Shown: positions 25,817 to 38,002, counted from the first letter of the stretch. The stretch is 64,000 nucleotides of DNA from Serratia symbiotica str. 'Cinara cedri' (GCA_000238975.1 CP002295.1:1488001-1552000); one strand, 5' to 3'. Numbers and translations: made by a program. Notes: generated by a model not told the origin, from the sequence alone.

Positions 25817-26134
25817 ATGGCAGCAAAAATCCGTAGTGAAGATGAAGTTATTGTGATTACCGGGAAAGATAAAGGTAAACGAGGTAAAGTAAAAAATGTC
25901 TTATCTACTAGTGGCAAACTAATTGTTGAAGGTATTAATCTGGTTAAAAAACACCAGAAGCCGGTTCCGTCTCTACAACAAACAGGTGGTATTTTTCAAA
26001 AAGAAGCCGCAATTGCAGTTTCTAATATTGCTATCTTTAACACAGCTACTGGTAAAGCTGATCGTGTAGGCTTTAGATTTGAAGACGGTAAAAAGGTCCG
26101 TTTCTTCAAATCTAACCGTCAGACTATCAAGTAA
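25817..26134 (+). CDS. rplX: 50S ribosomal protein L24
   Basis: 105 aa (E. coli 104). Initiates 50S assembly. A KOW motif ([20 protein letters not shown]) opens the protein; [14 protein letters not shown]-like and [15 protein letters not shown]-like blocks follow. Confidence 0.98.
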   Translation: MAAKIRSEDEVIVITGKDKGKRGKVKNVLSTSGKLIVEGINLVKKHQKPVPSLQQTGGIFQKEAAIAVSNIAIFNTATGKADRVGFRFEDGKKVRFFKSNRQTIK

Positions 26135-26148
26135 TTTGGAGTAATACG

Positions 26149-26688
26149 ATGGCAAAACTACATGATTACTACAAAGACAAAGTAATTAAAAAACTAATAT
26201 CTAAATTTAACTATACCTCTGTTATGCAAGCTCCTCGTATTGATAAGATTACCCTAAATATGGGTGTTGGTGAAGCTGTTGCTGACAAGAAACTTCTGGA
26301 TAAAGCAGCTATAGATCTAGCAGCAATCTCTGGTCAAAAACCATTGATCACTAAAGCCAGAAAGTCTGTTGCAGGCTTCAAAATACGACAGGGATACCCA
26401 ATAGGATGTAAAGTAACCCTGCGTGGCGAACGCATGTGGGAGTTCTTTGAGCGCCTAATTTTCATTGCTGTTCCGCGTATCCGAGACTTCCGGGGTCTTT
26501 CCTCAAAGTCATTTGATGGTCATGGTAATTATAGCATGGGTGTACGTGAACAAATAATCTTTCCAGAAATTGACTATGATAAAGTAGATTATGTGCGTGG
26601 TTTAGATATTACTATAACCACTACAGCAAAATCTGATAATGAAGGCCGCGCATTACTAGCTGCTTTTAATTTTCCGTTCCGCAAATAA
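26149..26688 (+). CDS. rplE: 50S ribosomal protein L5
   Basis: 179 aa, the E. coli length. Binds 5S rRNA in the central protuberance. [27 protein letters not shown] and [20 protein letters not shown] are typical. GGAG lies 8 bases before the ATG. Confidence 0.99.
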   Translation: MAKLHDYYKDKVIKKLISKFNYTSVMQAPRIDKITLNMGVGEAVADKKLLDKAAIDLAAISGQKPLITKARKSVAGFKIRQGYPIGCKVTLRGERMWEFFERLIFIAVPRIRDFRGLSSKSFDGHGNYSMGVREQIIFPEIDYDKVDYVRGLDITITTTAKSDNEGRALLAAFNFPFRK

Positions 26689-26704
26689 TGCAGGGTTGAG
26701 ACTT

Positions 26705-27010
26705 ATGGCTAAGCAGTCAATGAAAGCGCGCGAAATTAAACGAGTAATATTAGCTAGCAAATTCTTTGCAAAGCGCACTGAACTGAAAACTATTATATCT
26801 GATACAAACGCATCAGATGCAGACCGTTGGCATGCGGTCCTAAAACTACAAACACTACCACGTGATTCCAGTATATCACGTCAGCGTAACCGCTGCCGCC
26901 AAACTGGTCGTCCACATGGTTATGTAGGTAAATTCGGATTAAGCCGTATTAAGCTACGTGAAGCCGCAATGCGCGGTGAAGTGCCAGGCCTAAAAAAGGC
27001 TAGTTGGTAA
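26705..27010 (+). CDS. rpsN: 30S ribosomal protein S14
   Basis: 101 aa from the ATG at 26705 ([14 protein letters not shown]), the E. coli length; an in-frame TTG at 26696 is ignored. This is the long, zinc-free type of S14: it lacks the CxxC pairs of the short form and has [26 protein letters not shown]. It binds the 30S head beside S3 and S10. Confidence 0.98.
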   Translation: MAKQSMKAREIKRVILASKFFAKRTELKTIISDTNASDADRWHAVLKLQTLPRDSSISRQRNRCRQTGRPHGYVGKFGLSRIKLREAAMRGEVPGLKKASW

Positions 27011-27040
27011 TTACTAAGTAAATCACTGGAGTAACGAAAA

Positions 27041-27433
27041 ATGAGTATGCAAGATCCAATTGCGGATATGCTAGTACGTATTCGCAATGGTCAGGCTGCA
27101 AAAAAAATAGCAGTTAATATGCCTTCCTCTAAGCTAAAAGTAGCTGTAGCTAGCGTTCTAAAAGAAGAAGGTTTTATTCAAGATTTTCAAATAACACTTG
27201 GTACTAAACCTATCCTGAAGCTAGTACTAAAGTACTTTCAGGGAAAAGCAGTAATAGAAAACATTCAACGTATTAGTCGCCCAGGTTTGCGCATATACAA
27301 GAAAAAAGATAAGCTACCAAAAGTTATGGCTGGACTAGGTATCGCTGTTATATCTACTTCTAAAGGTGTTATGACTGACCGTATAGCTCGCCAAACTGGC
27401 CTTGGTGGTGAAATTATGTGCTACATAGCTTAA
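27041..27433 (+). CDS. rpsH: 30S ribosomal protein S8
   Basis: 130 aa, the E. coli length. Central 16S-binding protein; in E. coli it also represses the spc operon by binding near the L5 start. [18 protein letters not shown] and the C-terminal [27 protein letters not shown] are diagnostic. Confidence 0.99.
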   Translation: MSMQDPIADMLVRIRNGQAAKKIAVNMPSSKLKVAVASVLKEEGFIQDFQITLGTKPILKLVLKYFQGKAVIENIQRISRPGLRIYKKKDKLPKVMAGLGIAVISTSKGVMTDRIARQTGLGGEIMCYIA

Positions 27434-27447
27434 TTAAGGAAGAAAAA

Positions 27448-27981
27448 ATGTCTCGTGTTGCAAAAACACCTGTCGTTATTCCTGCTGACGTAAAGGTAAA
27501 ACTCAACGGTCAGATTATTTCAATTAAAGGTAAGAACGGTGAATTAACTCGAACTATACACAAATCTGTTACTGTAAAACAAAAAGATAATACGCTAAAT
27601 TTTGCACCACGCAATGATTTTACTGATGCGTGGGCTCAAGCAGGTACCACTCGAGCGCTGTTAAATACAATGATGATTGGTGTGACTGAAGGTTTCACTA
27701 AAAAGCTGCAACTAGTAGGTGTTGGTTACCGTGCTAGCGTAAAAGATAATATAATAAATTTAGCTTTGGGATTTTCTCACCCCATCAAACATAATTTGCC
27801 AATAGGTGTGAGCGCTGAATGCCCAAGCCATACTGAGATAGTGCTAAAAGGCGCTGATAAACAAGTTGTTGGCCAGGCTGCTGCAGATTTGCGCGCTTAT
27901 CGCCGCCCTGAGCCTTATAAAGGAAAAGGTATTCGTTACGTAGACGAAGTCGTACGTACTAAAGAGGCTAAAAAAAAGTAA
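27448..27981 (+). CDS. rplF: 50S ribosomal protein L6
   Basis: 177 aa, the E. coli length, from the ATG at 27448 ([12 protein letters not shown]) with AAGGAAG upstream. The open frame extends ten codons back over the rpsH end, which I reject. [19 protein letters not shown] near the C-terminus is diagnostic. L6 supports the GTPase centre. Confidence 0.98.
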   Translation: MSRVAKTPVVIPADVKVKLNGQIISIKGKNGELTRTIHKSVTVKQKDNTLNFAPRNDFTDAWAQAGTTRALLNTMMIGVTEGFTKKLQLVGVGYRASVKDNIINLALGFSHPIKHNLPIGVSAECPSHTEIVLKGADKQVVGQAAADLRAYRRPEPYKGKGIRYVDEVVRTKEAKKK

Positions 27982-27990
27982 GGTGACACT

Positions 27991-28344
27991 ATGGATAAGA
28001 AATCTGCTCGTATCCGTCGTGCGACCCGCGCACGCCGCAAGCTTAAAGAATTAGGTGCAACACGTTTGGTGGTACACCGTACCCCTCGTCATATGTATGC
28101 ACAAGTAATTGCTCCAAATGGTTCTAAAGTTTTAGTAGCCGCTTCTACTTTAGAAAAGGCTATCACCGAGCAATTAAAATATTCCGGTAACAAAAACGCA
28201 GCCGCAGCTGTAGGTAAAACCCTGGCTAAGCGTGCGCTAGAAAAAGGGATCGCGAAAGTCTCCTTTGACCGTTCCGGTTTTCAATATCATGGTCGAGTCC
28301 AGGCACTGGCAGATGCTGCCCGTAAAGCTGGCCTTCAGTTCTAA
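27991..28344 (+). CDS. rplR: 50S ribosomal protein L18
   Basis: 117 aa, the E. coli length. Binds 5S rRNA with L5 and L25. [19 protein letters not shown] and [20 protein letters not shown] are diagnostic. Confidence 0.99.
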   Translation: MDKKSARIRRATRARRKLKELGATRLVVHRTPRHMYAQVIAPNGSKVLVAASTLEKAITEQLKYSGNKNAAAAVGKTLAKRALEKGIAKVSFDRSGFQYHGRVQALADAARKAGLQF

Positions 28345-28358
28345 GGAAAAGTCTTCAG

Positions 28359-28859
28359 ATGGCTTACATCGAAAAACAGGCTGGCGAACTACAGGAAAAA
28401 TTGATAGCAGTAAACCGCGTATCTAAAACTGTAAAAGGTGGTCGTATTTTTAGCTTTACTGCATTAACAGTCGTTGGTGATAATAACGGAAGAGTTGGTT
28501 TTGGCTATGGCAAAGCACGCGAAGTTCCGGCAGCAATCCAAAAAGCTATGGAGAAATCTCGGCGTAATATGATGAATATTGCACTAAATAATAATACTCT
28601 ATATCATCCTGTTAAGGGCGCTCACACAGGATCTCATGTCTTTATGCAACCAGCGTCAGCTGGTACTGGTATTATTGCCGGTGGCGCAATGCGTGCCGTA
28701 CTAGAAGTTGCTGGAATACAAAATGTATTAGCTAAAGCTTATGGTTCCACTAACCCAATTAATGTAGTTCGTGCAACTATTGATGCTTTAGCAAGCATGA
28801 AGTCTCCTGAAATGGTAGCTGCGAAACGTAATAAATACATTGCAGATATTTTAGGATAA
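28359..28859 (+). CDS. rpsE: 30S ribosomal protein S5
   Basis: 166 aa (E. coli 167). Helps set decoding accuracy and the mRNA entry helicase. [21 protein letters not shown] and [23 protein letters not shown]-like blocks are present. rpmD follows after 5 bp. Confidence 0.99.
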   Translation: MAYIEKQAGELQEKLIAVNRVSKTVKGGRIFSFTALTVVGDNNGRVGFGYGKAREVPAAIQKAMEKSRRNMMNIALNNNTLYHPVKGAHTGSHVFMQPASAGTGIIAGGAMRAVLEVAGIQNVLAKAYGSTNPINVVRATIDALASMKSPEMVAAKRNKYIADILG

Positions 28860-28864
28860 TAATC

Positions 28865-29044
28865 ATGATTAAGACTATAAAAATAACACAAGTTCGCAGC
28901 TCTATTGGTCGTCTACCAAAGCATAGGGCTACATTACGGGGCCTGGGCTTACGGCGTATTCACCACACCGTAGAGAGTAAGGATACTCCTGCTTTACGTG
29001 GAATGATTAACCTAATTTCCTACATGATTAAAGTAGAGGAATAA
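28865..29044 (+). CDS. rpmD: 50S ribosomal protein L30
   Basis: 59 aa, exactly the E. coli length. I read it directly: ATG at 28865, [20 protein letters not shown] at the start, [14 protein letters not shown] in the middle, ISYMIKVEE at the end, TAA at 29042-29044. It is a small non-essential protein in E. coli, kept here between rpsE and rplO, 3 bp before rplO. Confidence 0.97.
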   Translation: MIKTIKITQVRSSIGRLPKHRATLRGLGLRRIHHTVESKDTPALRGMINLISYMIKVEE

Positions 29045-29047
29045 TAA

Positions 29048-29482
29048 ATGCGTTTAAACACTCTGGCTCCAGCCGTAGGTGCTAAACATACGATCAAACG
29101 TGTAGGTCGTGGTATTGGTTCTGGCATGGGTAAAACTAGCGGGCGCGGTCACAAAGGGCAAAAATCTCGTTCTGGCGGAGGTGTACGTCGTGGCTTTGAA
29201 GGTGGCCAGATACCTTTATACCGTCGTTTGCCAAAATTCGGCTTTACTTCACGTAAATCAATATTGACTGCAGAAGTACGCCTATCTGAACTAGCGTTCA
29301 TTCAGGGCAATATTATCGACATAAACACATTAAAAACCACTAACGTTATCGGAAAACAGATAAAATTCGTAAAAGTTATACTTTCTGGTAAGATTGCTCT
29401 TCCAGTCACCCTACGTGGTATACGTGTCACTAAAGGTGCTCGCGCTGCCATCGAGGCTGCTGGCGGTAAAATTGAGGAATAA
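29048..29482 (+). CDS. rplO: 50S ribosomal protein L15
   Basis: 144 aa, the E. coli length. [13 protein letters not shown], the Gly/Arg-rich [21 protein letters not shown] and [17 protein letters not shown] are diagnostic. A late-assembly 50S protein, directly upstream of secY. Confidence 0.99.
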   Translation: MRLNTLAPAVGAKHTIKRVGRGIGSGMGKTSGRGHKGQKSRSGGGVRRGFEGGQIPLYRRLPKFGFTSRKSILTAEVRLSELAFIQGNIIDINTLKTTNVIGKQIKFVKVILSGKIALPVTLRGIRVTKGARAAIEAAGGKIEE

Positions 29483-29489
29483 GTGAGCA

Positions 29490-30821
29490 ATGGCTAAGCA
29501 ACCAGGGTTAGGCTTTCAAAGTGCTGGGGGGGGACTTAGTGAGCTAAAACGCAGAATTTTATTTGTAACTATTGCGTTAATTGTCTTCCGTGTTGGCTCT
29601 TTTATTCCAATTCCTGGGGTCGATACTACTGTTCTTGCTAAATTACTTGAGCAGCAAAGAGGAACTATCATTGAAATGTTTAACATGTTCTCTGGCGGCG
29701 CTCTGAGTCGAGCTTCTGTCTTTGCATTGGGTATTATGCCATACATTTCAGCATCAATTATTATACAACTCTTGACAGTCGTTCACCCAACATTAATGCA
29801 AATCAAAAAAGAAGGAGAAGCAGGACGCCAAAAAATTAGCCAGTACACTCGATATGGTACGCTGGTATTAGCAATATTTCAAGCTATTGGCATCGCTACT
29901 GGCCTACCCAATATGCCAGGTATGCAGGACTTAGTAATCAATCTAGGCTTTAAGTTTTACTTTACTGCAGTTATTAGCCTAGTAACTGGGACTATTTTTC
30001 TTATGTGGCTAGGTGAGCAGATTTCTGAACATGGCATTGGTAATGGCATCTCAATGATTATTTTCGCAGGTATTGTAGCGGGACTACCGCCGGCAGTGGC
30101 ACATACTATTGAGCAAGCTAGGCAAGGTGAATTACATTTTCTATTATTGCTGTTAGTTACAGTATTAGTGTTTGCAGTAACCTTTTTAGTGGTCTTTATA
30201 GAGCGAGGTCAACGCCGTATTGTTGTTAACTACGCAAAACGTCAACAAGGTCGTCGCATTTACGCTGCACAGAGCACACACTTACCATTAAAAGTAAATA
30301 TGGCTGGTGTAATACCAGCAATTTTTGCCTCCAGTGTAATTCTATTTCCAGCAACAATTGCATCTTGGTTTGGGGGCAGTACTCATTGGAACTGGCTTGC
30401 AATGCTATCTATTTACTTACAGCCAGGACAACCCCTTTATGTGCTACTCTATGCTTCTGCAATTATATTTTTCTGCTTCTTCTACACCGCATTAGTTTTT
30501 AATCCACGCGAGACAGCAGATAATCTAAAGAAATCCGGTGCTTTTGTACCAGGAATTCGCCCAGGAGAACAAACAGCAAAATATATTGATAAGGTAATGA
30601 CTCGTTTAACATGTGTCGGCGCAATATATATTACGTTTATCTGCTTGATCCCAGAGTTCATGCGAGACGCAATGAAAGTACCATTCTACTTTGGCGGCAC
30701 CTCACTACTAATTGTGGTGGTGGTAATTATGGACTTTATAACGCAAATACAAACTCTAATGATGTCAAGTCAGTATGAATCTGCATTAAAGAAAGCAAAT
30801 CTAAAAAGTTATAACCGCTAA
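29490..30821 (+). CDS. secY: Sec translocon channel SecY
   Basis: 443 aa, the E. coli length. The inner-membrane protein-conducting channel. Ten membrane segments can be counted; the N-terminal [20 protein letters not shown], the plug region after it, and the cytosolic loops that contact SecA and ribosome (YAKRQQGRR near 247-256, and [22 protein letters not shown]) are intact. It sits, as in E. coli, between rplO and rpmJ at the end of the spc operon. It starts 7 bp after rplO. Confidence 0.99.
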   Translation: MAKQPGLGFQSAGGGLSELKRRILFVTIALIVFRVGSFIPIPGVDTTVLAKLLEQQRGTIIEMFNMFSGGALSRASVFALGIMPYISASIIIQLLTVVHPTLMQIKKEGEAGRQKISQYTRYGTLVLAIFQAIGIATGLPNMPGMQDLVINLGFKFYFTAVISLVTGTIFLMWLGEQISEHGIGNGISMIIFAGIVAGLPPAVAHTIEQARQGELHFLLLLLVTVLVFAVTFLVVFIERGQRRIVVNYAKRQQGRRIYAAQSTHLPLKVNMAGVIPAIFASSVILFPATIASWFGGSTHWNWLAMLSIYLQPGQPLYVLLYASAIIFFCFFYTALVFNPRETADNLKKSGAFVPGIRPGEQTAKYIDKVMTRLTCVGAIYITFICLIPEFMRDAMKVPFYFGGTSLLIVVVVIMDFITQIQTLMMSSQYESALKKANLKSYNR

Positions 30822-30854
30822 TCAAATTTATTAGAGCGGTTGCGGAGAATAAAA

Positions 30855-30971
30855 ATGAAAGTTCGTGCTTCTGTCAGGAAATTATGTCGTAATTGTAAAA
30901 TAGTTAAGCGTAACAGTGTTGTTCGTGTAATTTGTAATACAGAACCAAAGCATAAACAACGTCAAGGCTGA
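30855..30971 (+). CDS. rpmJ: 50S ribosomal protein L36
   Basis: 38 aa, read directly: ATG at 30855, [20 protein letters not shown] at the start, KHKQRQG at the end, TGA at 30969-30971. It is the zinc-binding form: Cys11, Cys14, Cys27 and His33 are all present. Last gene of the spc operon; GGAG lies 7 bases before the ATG. Confidence 0.97.
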   Translation: MKVRASVRKLCRNCKIVKRNSVVRVICNTEPKHKQRQG

Positions 30972-31132
30972 TAATCTCACGTATTTTTCTTGCAAAATTA
31001 AATCTAGCTAGCTAGATTTGCCAGTCAATATTTTGTATATTGCTCTAAAGCTATTGAAGCATCCTAAAATAGGATCTGCAGAATAATATTGCTATATAAA
31101 TGATATTGCTATATAAATAGTAGGAGTGCATA
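30972..31132 (+). promoter_or_regulatory. rpmJ-rpsM intergenic region: alpha operon leader
   Basis: 161 bp that keep TTTTTCTTGCAAA, the CTAGCTAGATT stretch, GCATCC and AATAGTAGGAGTGCATAGTGG, all recalled from the same E. coli interval. A 20-bp palindrome (31000-31019) and a hairpin ATCCT/AGGAT (31061-31075) are visible. In E. coli S4 binds a pseudoknot here to repress rpsM-rpsK-rpsD-rplQ. Here a 17-bp tandem duplication (31086-31119) has been inserted just before the Shine-Dalgarno, so the fold must differ. Confidence 0.6.
31086..31119. repeat. 17-bp tandem duplication before rpsM
   Basis: Unit ATATTGCTATATAAATG at 31086-31102, repeated at 31103-31119 with the last base changed. It abuts TAGGAG, the rpsM Shine-Dalgarno. 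Confidence 0.9.
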
Positions 31133-31489
31133 GTGGCCCGTATAGCAGGCATTAACATTCCTGATCACAAACATACCGTAATCGCATTAACATCGATTTT
31201 CGGAATTGGTAAACCTAGATCACAATCTATCTGTGAATCTACAGGCATTGCTAAAAATGTTAAGATCAGTGAGTTATCTGAAGAACAAATTGAACAACTA
31301 CGTGAAGCAGTTGCTAAATTTACTGTTGAAGGTGATTTGCGTCGTGAGGTTACCCTAAGCATCAAGCGCTTGATGGATCTTGGTACATATCGTGGTTTGC
31401 GTCATCGTCGTGGTCAACCAGTTCGCGGTCAACGTACTAAGACTAACGCACGTACCCGTAAAGGGCCGCGTAAGCCAATAAAGAAGTAA
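31133..31489 (+). CDS. rpsM: 30S ribosomal protein S13
   Basis: 118 aa, the E. coli length. Head protein contacting the P-site tRNA and 50[22 protein letters not shown] and the C-terminal [18 protein letters not shown] are diagnostic. The start is GTG at 31133, as in E. coli where it is part of S4 control. First gene of the alpha operon. Confidence 0.99.
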   Translation: MARIAGINIPDHKHTVIALTSIFGIGKPRSQSICESTGIAKNVKISELSEEQIEQLREAVAKFTVEGDLRREVTLSIKRLMDLGTYRGLRHRRGQPVRGQRTKTNARTRKGPRKPIKK

Positions 31490-31504
31490 TCTCGGGGTAA
31501 TTGA

Positions 31505-31897
<393 letters not shown>

Positions 31898-31929
31898 TAC
31901 CGCTATTTCTTGGATTATTGGAGAAAAAA

Positions 31930-32550
31930 ATGGCAAGATATCTAGGTCCTAAGCTCAAGCTTAGTCGCCGCGAAGGTACAGATCTATTCTTAAAGTCTGG
32001 CGTTCGCGCGATTGATTCAAAATGCAAAATTGATCAACTTCCAGGTCAACATATTGCACGTAAGTTGCGACTTTCTGATTATGGTATACAGTTACGCGAA
32101 AAACAGAAAGTGCGTCGTATGTACGGTATTCTAGAGCGTCAATTCCGTAACTATTATAAAGAAGCAGCACGCCTCAAGGGCAACACTGGAGCAAATCTGT
32201 TACAATTACTAGAAGGTCGTCTGGATAACGTTGTCTACCGTATGGGATTTGGCGCTACGCGGGCAGAATCACGTCAGTTAGTAAGCCACAAAGCAATTAT
32301 GGTAAATAACCATACTATTAACATTGCTTCTTATCAAGTATCTCCAAATGATACAGTTAGCGTACGTGAAAAAGCTAAAAAACAATCCCGTATTAAAGCT
32401 GCTTTAGAGCTAGCTGAACAGCGTGAAAAATCAACTTGGCTAGAAGTTGATGCGCTTAAGATGGAGGGTGTATTCAAACACATGCCTGAACGTACTGATC
32501 TATCCGCGAACATTAACGAACACCTGATAGTAGAGCTTTACTCCAAGTAA
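31930..32550 (+). CDS. rpsD: 30S ribosomal protein S4
   Basis: 206 aa, the E. coli length, from the ATG at 31930 ([16 protein letters not shown]) with GGAG upstream; the open frame extends 21 codons over the end of rpsK, which I reject. It starts 30S assembly and in E. coli represses the alpha operon. The S4 RNA-binding domain [20 protein letters not shown] is intact. Confidence 0.98.
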   Translation: MARYLGPKLKLSRREGTDLFLKSGVRAIDSKCKIDQLPGQHIARKLRLSDYGIQLREKQKVRRMYGILERQFRNYYKEAARLKGNTGANLLQLLEGRLDNVVYRMGFGATRAESRQLVSHKAIMVNNHTINIASYQVSPNDTVSVREKAKKQSRIKAALELAEQREKSTWLEVDALKMEGVFKHMPERTDLSANINEHLIVELYSK

Positions 32551-32576
32551 AGCTCGAGCTTCAAGGAGAGGACACA

Positions 32577-33566
32577 ATGCATGGTTCTGTAACAGAGTTT
32601 CTTAAACCAAGACTGGTAGATATCGAGCAAATTAGCGCAACACATGCTAAGGTAACCCTTGAACCTTTAGAGCGTGGCTTCGGCCATACTCTTGGTAATG
32701 CACTGCGCCGTATTCTGCTTTCATCTATGCCGGGTTGTGCAGTAACTGAAGTTGAGATTGATGGCGTACTACATGAGTACAGTACAAAAGAAGGTGTGCA
32801 AGAGGACATCCTAGAGATTCTACTTAACCTCAAAGGGTTAGCAGTAATAGTTCAAGGAAAAGACGAAGCAATTCTTACACTAAATAAATCTGGCATTGGC
32901 TCTGTGACTGCTGCTGACATCATCTATAATGATGATGTTGAAATTATCAAACCACATCATATTATTTGCCATTTGACCGATGAAAACGCTACTATAAACA
33001 TGCGCATCAAAGTTCAGCGCGGACGCGGTTATGTACCGGCCGCAGCTAGAATTAACTCAGAAGATGATGAGCGACCAATTGGTCGCCTGTTAGTTGATGC
33101 CTGCTTCAGCCCTATAGAGCGTATTGCATATAACGTTGAGGCAGCACGTGTAGAACAGCGTACTGACCTGGATAAACTAATAATAGAAATGGGTACAAAT
33201 GGGACAATTGATCCTGAAGAAGCAATTCGGCGTGCAGCCACCATTATGGCCGAACAACTCGAAGCATTTATTGATCTACGTGATGTACGTCAACCAGAAA
33301 TAAAAGAAGAAAAACCAGAGTTTGATCCAATCTTACTAAGACCTGTAGATGATTTAGAGTTAACTGTACGTTCTGCGAATTGCCTTAAGGCAGAAGCTAT
33401 CCATTATATTGGTGATTTAGTACAACGCACAGAAGTTGAGTTATTAAAAACACCAAACTTAGGTAAAAAATCTCTTACTGAGATTAAAGACGTACTTGCA
33501 TCACGCACGCTATCCCTAGGCATGCGCCTGGAAAACTGGCCACCATCAAGTATTACTGACGAGTAA
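32577..33566 (+). CDS. rpoA: RNA polymerase alpha subunit
   Basis: 329 aa, the E. coli length. The N-terminal domain ([23 protein letters not shown], dimer and beta contact) and the C-terminal domain ([26 protein letters not shown], with the Arg that reads UP elements) are both intact, joined by the usual linker near 235-248. Keeping the C-terminal domain fits with the A/T-rich upstream element seen at the spc promoter. 26 bp after rpsD with AAGGAGAGG. Confidence 0.99.
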   Translation: MHGSVTEFLKPRLVDIEQISATHAKVTLEPLERGFGHTLGNALRRILLSSMPGCAVTEVEIDGVLHEYSTKEGVQEDILEILLNLKGLAVIVQGKDEAILTLNKSGIGSVTAADIIYNDDVEIIKPHHIICHLTDENATINMRIKVQRGRGYVPAAARINSEDDERPIGRLLVDACFSPIERIAYNVEAARVEQRTDLDKLIIEMGTNGTIDPEEAIRRAATIMAEQLEAFIDLRDVRQPEIKEEKPEFDPILLRPVDDLELTVRSANCLKAEAIHYIGDLVQRTEVELLKTPNLGKKSLTEIKDVLASRTLSLGMRLENWPPSSITDE

Positions 33567-33606
33567 ATAAGTCACAGATTAAAATCTTACTAATAAGGAT
33601 CAAGTT

Positions 33607-33972
33607 ATGCATCATCGTAAAAGTGGTCGTCAATTAAATCGTAATAGCAGCCATCGACAATCTATGTTTAGTAATATCGCTTGCTCTTTAATTCATTATG
33701 AAATGATTAAGACAACACTACCAAAAGCGAAAGAGCTGCGGCGTATTATAGAACCACTAATTACTCTTGCTAAGACCGATAATATATCTAATCGTCGGCT
33801 AGTATTTGCTAGAATACATAATAACGAGATTGTAGCAAAGCTATTTAATAAGCTAGGACCGCGTTTTAAAAGTCGGCCGGGAGGTTACACTCGTATTCTT
33901 AAATGTAACTTCCGAGTTGGCGATAACGCACAGATGGCGTACATTGAGCTACTTGATCGTATCAAGTCTTAA
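33607..33972 (+). CDS. rplQ: 50S ribosomal protein L17
   Basis: 121 aa (E. coli 127; the Ala/Glu-rich tail is missing). [34 protein letters not shown] and [24 protein letters not shown] are diagnostic. Last gene of the alpha operon, 40 bp after rpoA with AAGGATC before the ATG. Confidence 0.98.
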   Translation: MHHRKSGRQLNRNSSHRQSMFSNIACSLIHYEMIKTTLPKAKELRRIIEPLITLAKTDNISNRRLVFARIHNNEIVAKLFNKLGPRFKSRPGGYTRILKCNFRVGDNAQMAYIELLDRIKS

Positions 33973-36900
33973 GCAAAAGTAAAAAATGTTGTAGCATAAT
34001 CTATAAACACCTAAATCCTATTAATTTTAATATATTTATCCATTTAACCACAGTCATAAAAGAGAAGATTTTAATATTGAAAACAACACAATAGATAATA
34101 ATACCAAGTAAAACTTTAAGAAAAGAAAGTAATACTAAAATAGTAAGAGGTTATTTATTATATAATAACTAGAATACAAAATGTCTTTATTTTATACCCT
34201 ATACTAAAAACTAGATCAAACCACTCTTGATCTAGATTAATATTGCTATTAATAACTTAAGATATAGCATTAATGCTAGTTAGCACAACATTAAATAAAG
34301 CATTTGTAAAGATACAGGGCTATAAAAGGTAAAAAATATTTATCAATTTTATATTTTACATAAACCAACATATTAATACCTCAACTTATTATAATATCTT
34401 ATAATAAGTGTTATCAGACTTAATATTATTAAAACAGCAATATTAGATTAATAATAACATCATAATAAATATGAAACCTGTTAATTTTACAACATAAAAC
34501 TAAGATAACTAAATTATGAAATAATAAACATAAAAAATAAAAATAATTTTCTCCTAGGTCTCATCTAGTACCCCTAACATCAACAATCTCAATACCCAAC
34601 CATAAAACTGCTATCGCTCTGATATTATCACGTGTATATCTTTATATACAAAGATCTATCAATGAATAGAAATATAAGACATTAAATTCACAAGGTTATC
34701 ATCAATAAATTAAACTTATAATTATGTGAGCAGTTAAATATTGATAAAATCTCTCTATTATAAATAGTATCATCAATACTATAATGATAGTAAATTTTAT
34801 CTTATATGCATTGATTAAAAAAGATTACTATGAAAAAGTATACACATAAAAACCTTCTAAGCAATATTAATTTCACTCGATCTCACTAATATATTTTTTC
34901 TATACATATATAGACATTAACGCACACAATAATATTAAAAATATATATTTATAAAAGATATATTATACTCATAGGTATAATATTATCTTGCACTCAGGTA
35001 ATATAATATGCATCTATATACTGAGCAAACATGATCTATATTATCCAATACAAAATATTGATCTATATTAATAAATAATATATCTCGTTTTTTATATTAT
35101 AAAAATGGGCGCGACTAAGGATGGAAAATACTTATTCTTTAGCAAGAGACAACATTACGTTAATACAGTAGAAACTACTTACAGTACACTGCCTATTTTA
35201 TCTTATATAAAATAAGATCTTTTTATGCCCGATTAGTATAAAAAATAAAGACTAAAACTACCAGCTATTATTAGCATTTATCTTGATAAATACCAAAATT
35301 ATCTCAGCATACTATACTATTCATAGTATTCTACCTGTAGAGCTCCTACAATATTTATAATTAATGACTTATAGTATAAAATTTCTTATGCATATCTATC
35401 TCTTAGTCTACTGTACTAATTATAAAATAACAAATATAGCACAGTATTTGTAATACTATCATTATAAACTTATAGAATAATTATTCTATAAGTTATATTT
35501 TTTATTAAATAACTAACAGTAGCTAGCTATATAGCATTAATCATAACTAGCAAACTGCTCATACAGGTATTTAGATATGTTATTTATTAACCCACTAATA
35601 ATATGTATAGAATATCAGTTAGTCTCAATAAAAAATATACGCTAGATCATTAGCTAATTTAATTAGTACTTTAAATATTTATCCTTAATATCTTTGTATA
35701 TACTCAGTTAGTATAATAATAAAAAAGATACACTACACTATAGTAGTTATAAGCCAGAAAGTTAGAACCACTAAAATATCTCTTAATCATATAACTTACA
35801 TTCCTACAATATCTCTCAGAGAAATATTTTTAAATAATCTATTATTAAAGTTTGTAATGTTAAACAAACACACTACATTGATAACACAAAATCAATAATT
35901 TATTTATTATTAAATATATAACAATGATCGCATATAACCTTTATTATTTATTAATATGAATAACAAAAAAGGAAAATTTAACTTTGCGGTATCATAGAAC
36001 ACATAGGCTCTCAAGCACTACTTAATAAACATAGCACACTAATTTAAATAAGAGAGCACAAGAGCAGTTTCATTATTGAAAAAACTTATTCCTGATTCGA
36101 AACAATCTTCTTTAGAAAATATATATCTATATTATAGAATATATTATTATATAATATAATACATATTTATTTAGAATAAAGTTTGATATAGAGTTTTATC
36201 AATGCTCAATTAATTAATAAGTGCTAAATTTTTTAAAATTTAAATTAAATACCTTAAAATGCAGAAGATTACAATCATATCTTAGCTAATAAATTAAAAA
36301 ATACATTCCTTAAAAACTAGCAAGAATATACAAACTAGTACATACTAAGGAGCTAAAATAGCATAATTCAAAAGCCTCTTGCCTACATTATATCCCTATG
36401 TTACTAACATACCTTATGGAACATGGAGCCCTAAGAAAAGATAAAAGTTGTTTTTATAAATAATTATTATATTAATTCTAATAAACTGTATTTATTGAAT
36501 ATATTATAAATTGTTCTCAATTAAAGAAACACTATTGCTAGGCTATTTAGCAAAAGCTGATATTTTAACTAATCCAACAAATATCATTACTGTATCACTT
36601 GATATATATTACTAACTAATAGTAATTTAAACTTAGTAGTTTAAATCTTAAACTTAATAATAATACTTTGTAAAGTAATTATCACAATAATACAATATCA
36701 ACAGTTATCTAGTTTTACAAACGCAAATGCATAATATTAAGCGACACTTTTATCTTGCATAGTGCAAATACCTAATCTTGTAACAAGATTAAAGCAAAAG
36801 TTATGAAAATAAGAATGTATAATGGAGTTATAATAATACTCCTATTGACTCTTACAGCAAATCCGTAAGTACAGTGCATTACGTGCCTAAATACTATAAG

Positions 36901-37234
36901 TAATATAATAACTCTAATACACTAGTAAAAACTAACACATATAGCATGCTGCATTAGCATGCTATATCATAAAAGTAAAGTGCCAATATGTTAGGAACGC
37001 AATAATTTTATTTACCAATAACAATAGATGAGTATCACGTACTATGTAGTATTAAATAATAACAACAAAAAACTATATTTTATGATTTCACTAGTTTATT
37101 TAACGCTATGTGCTCTCTTATATAACAGAATATTTTAGCGTTCAAAATCTTTATGATAAAACATCTATATAATGCTAAATTAATAAAATTTTGCTACGAA
37201 AAATTTTATTTTTAGTTCTATTATTGGAGGAAAT
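33973..37234. other. gene desert rplQ-tpiA
   Basis: 3.3 kb without an intact gene or a remnant I can name. Left of it the gene order is that of the E. coli ribosomal region; right of it that of the E. coli pfkA-tpiA region, which is far away on that map. A rearrangement junction therefore lies inside. A perfect 9-bp hairpin at 34211-34235 is listed separately. Confidence 0.6.
34211..34235 (+). terminator. possible terminator of the alpha operon
   Basis: CTAGATCAA (34211-34219) and TTGATCTAG (34227-34235) form a perfect 9-bp stem with a 7-nt loop, preceded by an A-run. It is 239 bp past rplQ. The following ATTAATATT is only weakly T-rich, so termination is a guess. Confidence 0.4.
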
Positions 37235-38002
37235 ATGCGTCATCCATTAATCATGGGTAACTGGAAGCTGCATGGTAATACTCATATGGTCAATGAACTG
37301 GTCACTAAGCTACGCCGTCAATTAATAAATGTTAACGGCTGCAATATTGCTATCTCCCCACCGGTCATGTACCTTGATCAAGCTAGAAAAATATTAACTA
37401 ACACCAATATCGCTTTAGGTGCACAAAATGTAGATATTAATTCGTACGGTGCTTTTACTGGAGAAATTTCGGCAAATATGCTAAAAGATATCGGGACAAA
37501 ATACATTATTATAGGCCACTTTGAGCGCCGTATCTATCATAAGGAAAAAGACGAAATAATTGCTAAAAAATTTGCAATAGTAAAAAAAACAGGTCTAATA
37601 CCAATACTATGCATTGGTGAAACTCAAATAGAAAGTGAAGCAGGTAAAGCTGAAGAAGTATATTCTCGTCAAATTGATGCTATACTCAAAACCTCTGGAG
37701 TAGAAGCCATGCAAGATGCTGTAATTGCTTATGAACCAGTATGGGCCATAGGTACTGGGCAATGCGCCTCCCCAACGCAAGCTCAGGCAGCACATAAATT
37801 TATCCGTAATCATATTGCTAAACAAGATGAAACGATTGCTAATAAAGTTATTATTCAGTACGGCGGTTCTGTTAATGACAAAAATGCAGCCCAGCTATTC
37901 ACTCAACCAGATATTGATGGCGCGCTCGTTGGTGGCGCATCATTACAAGCAGATACTTTTACTACAATTGTTAAAATTGCTGCTGCCGTCAAAAAATTCT
38001 AA
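37235..38002 (+). CDS. tpiA: triosephosphate isomerase
   Basis: 255 aa, the E. coli length. Interconverts dihydroxyacetone phosphate and glyceraldehyde 3-phosphate. The TIM barrel keeps Asn9 and Lys11 (GNWKL), His95, catalytic Glu167 ([11 protein letters not shown]) and the phosphate loop YGGSV (209-213). Two family signatures are altered: NWKLNG reads NWKLHG, and GHSERR reads GHFERR, so residue 96, nearly always Ser, is Phe (codon TTT, one transition from TCT). GGAGG precedes the ATG. Converges with sbp, 74 bp away; cdh, which lies there in E. coli, is gone. Confidence 0.96.
   Translation: MRHPLIMGNWKLHGNTHMVNELVTKLRRQLINVNGCNIAISPPVMYLDQARKILTNTNIALGAQNVDINSYGAFTGEISANMLKDIGTKYIIIGHFERRIYHKEKDEIIAKKFAIVKKTGLIPILCIGETQIESEAGKAEEVYSRQIDAILKTSGVEAMQDAVIAYEPVWAIGTGQCASPTQAQAAHKFIRNHIAKQDETIANKVIIQYGGSVNDKNAAQLFTQPDIDGALVGGASLQADTFTTIVKIAAAVKKF

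Noticed and set aside
31000-31019. 20-bp perfect palindrome as a terminator of the spc operon
   Set aside because: No loop and no T-run follow; it matches a hairpin in the E. coli alpha leader and is better seen as part of that leader.
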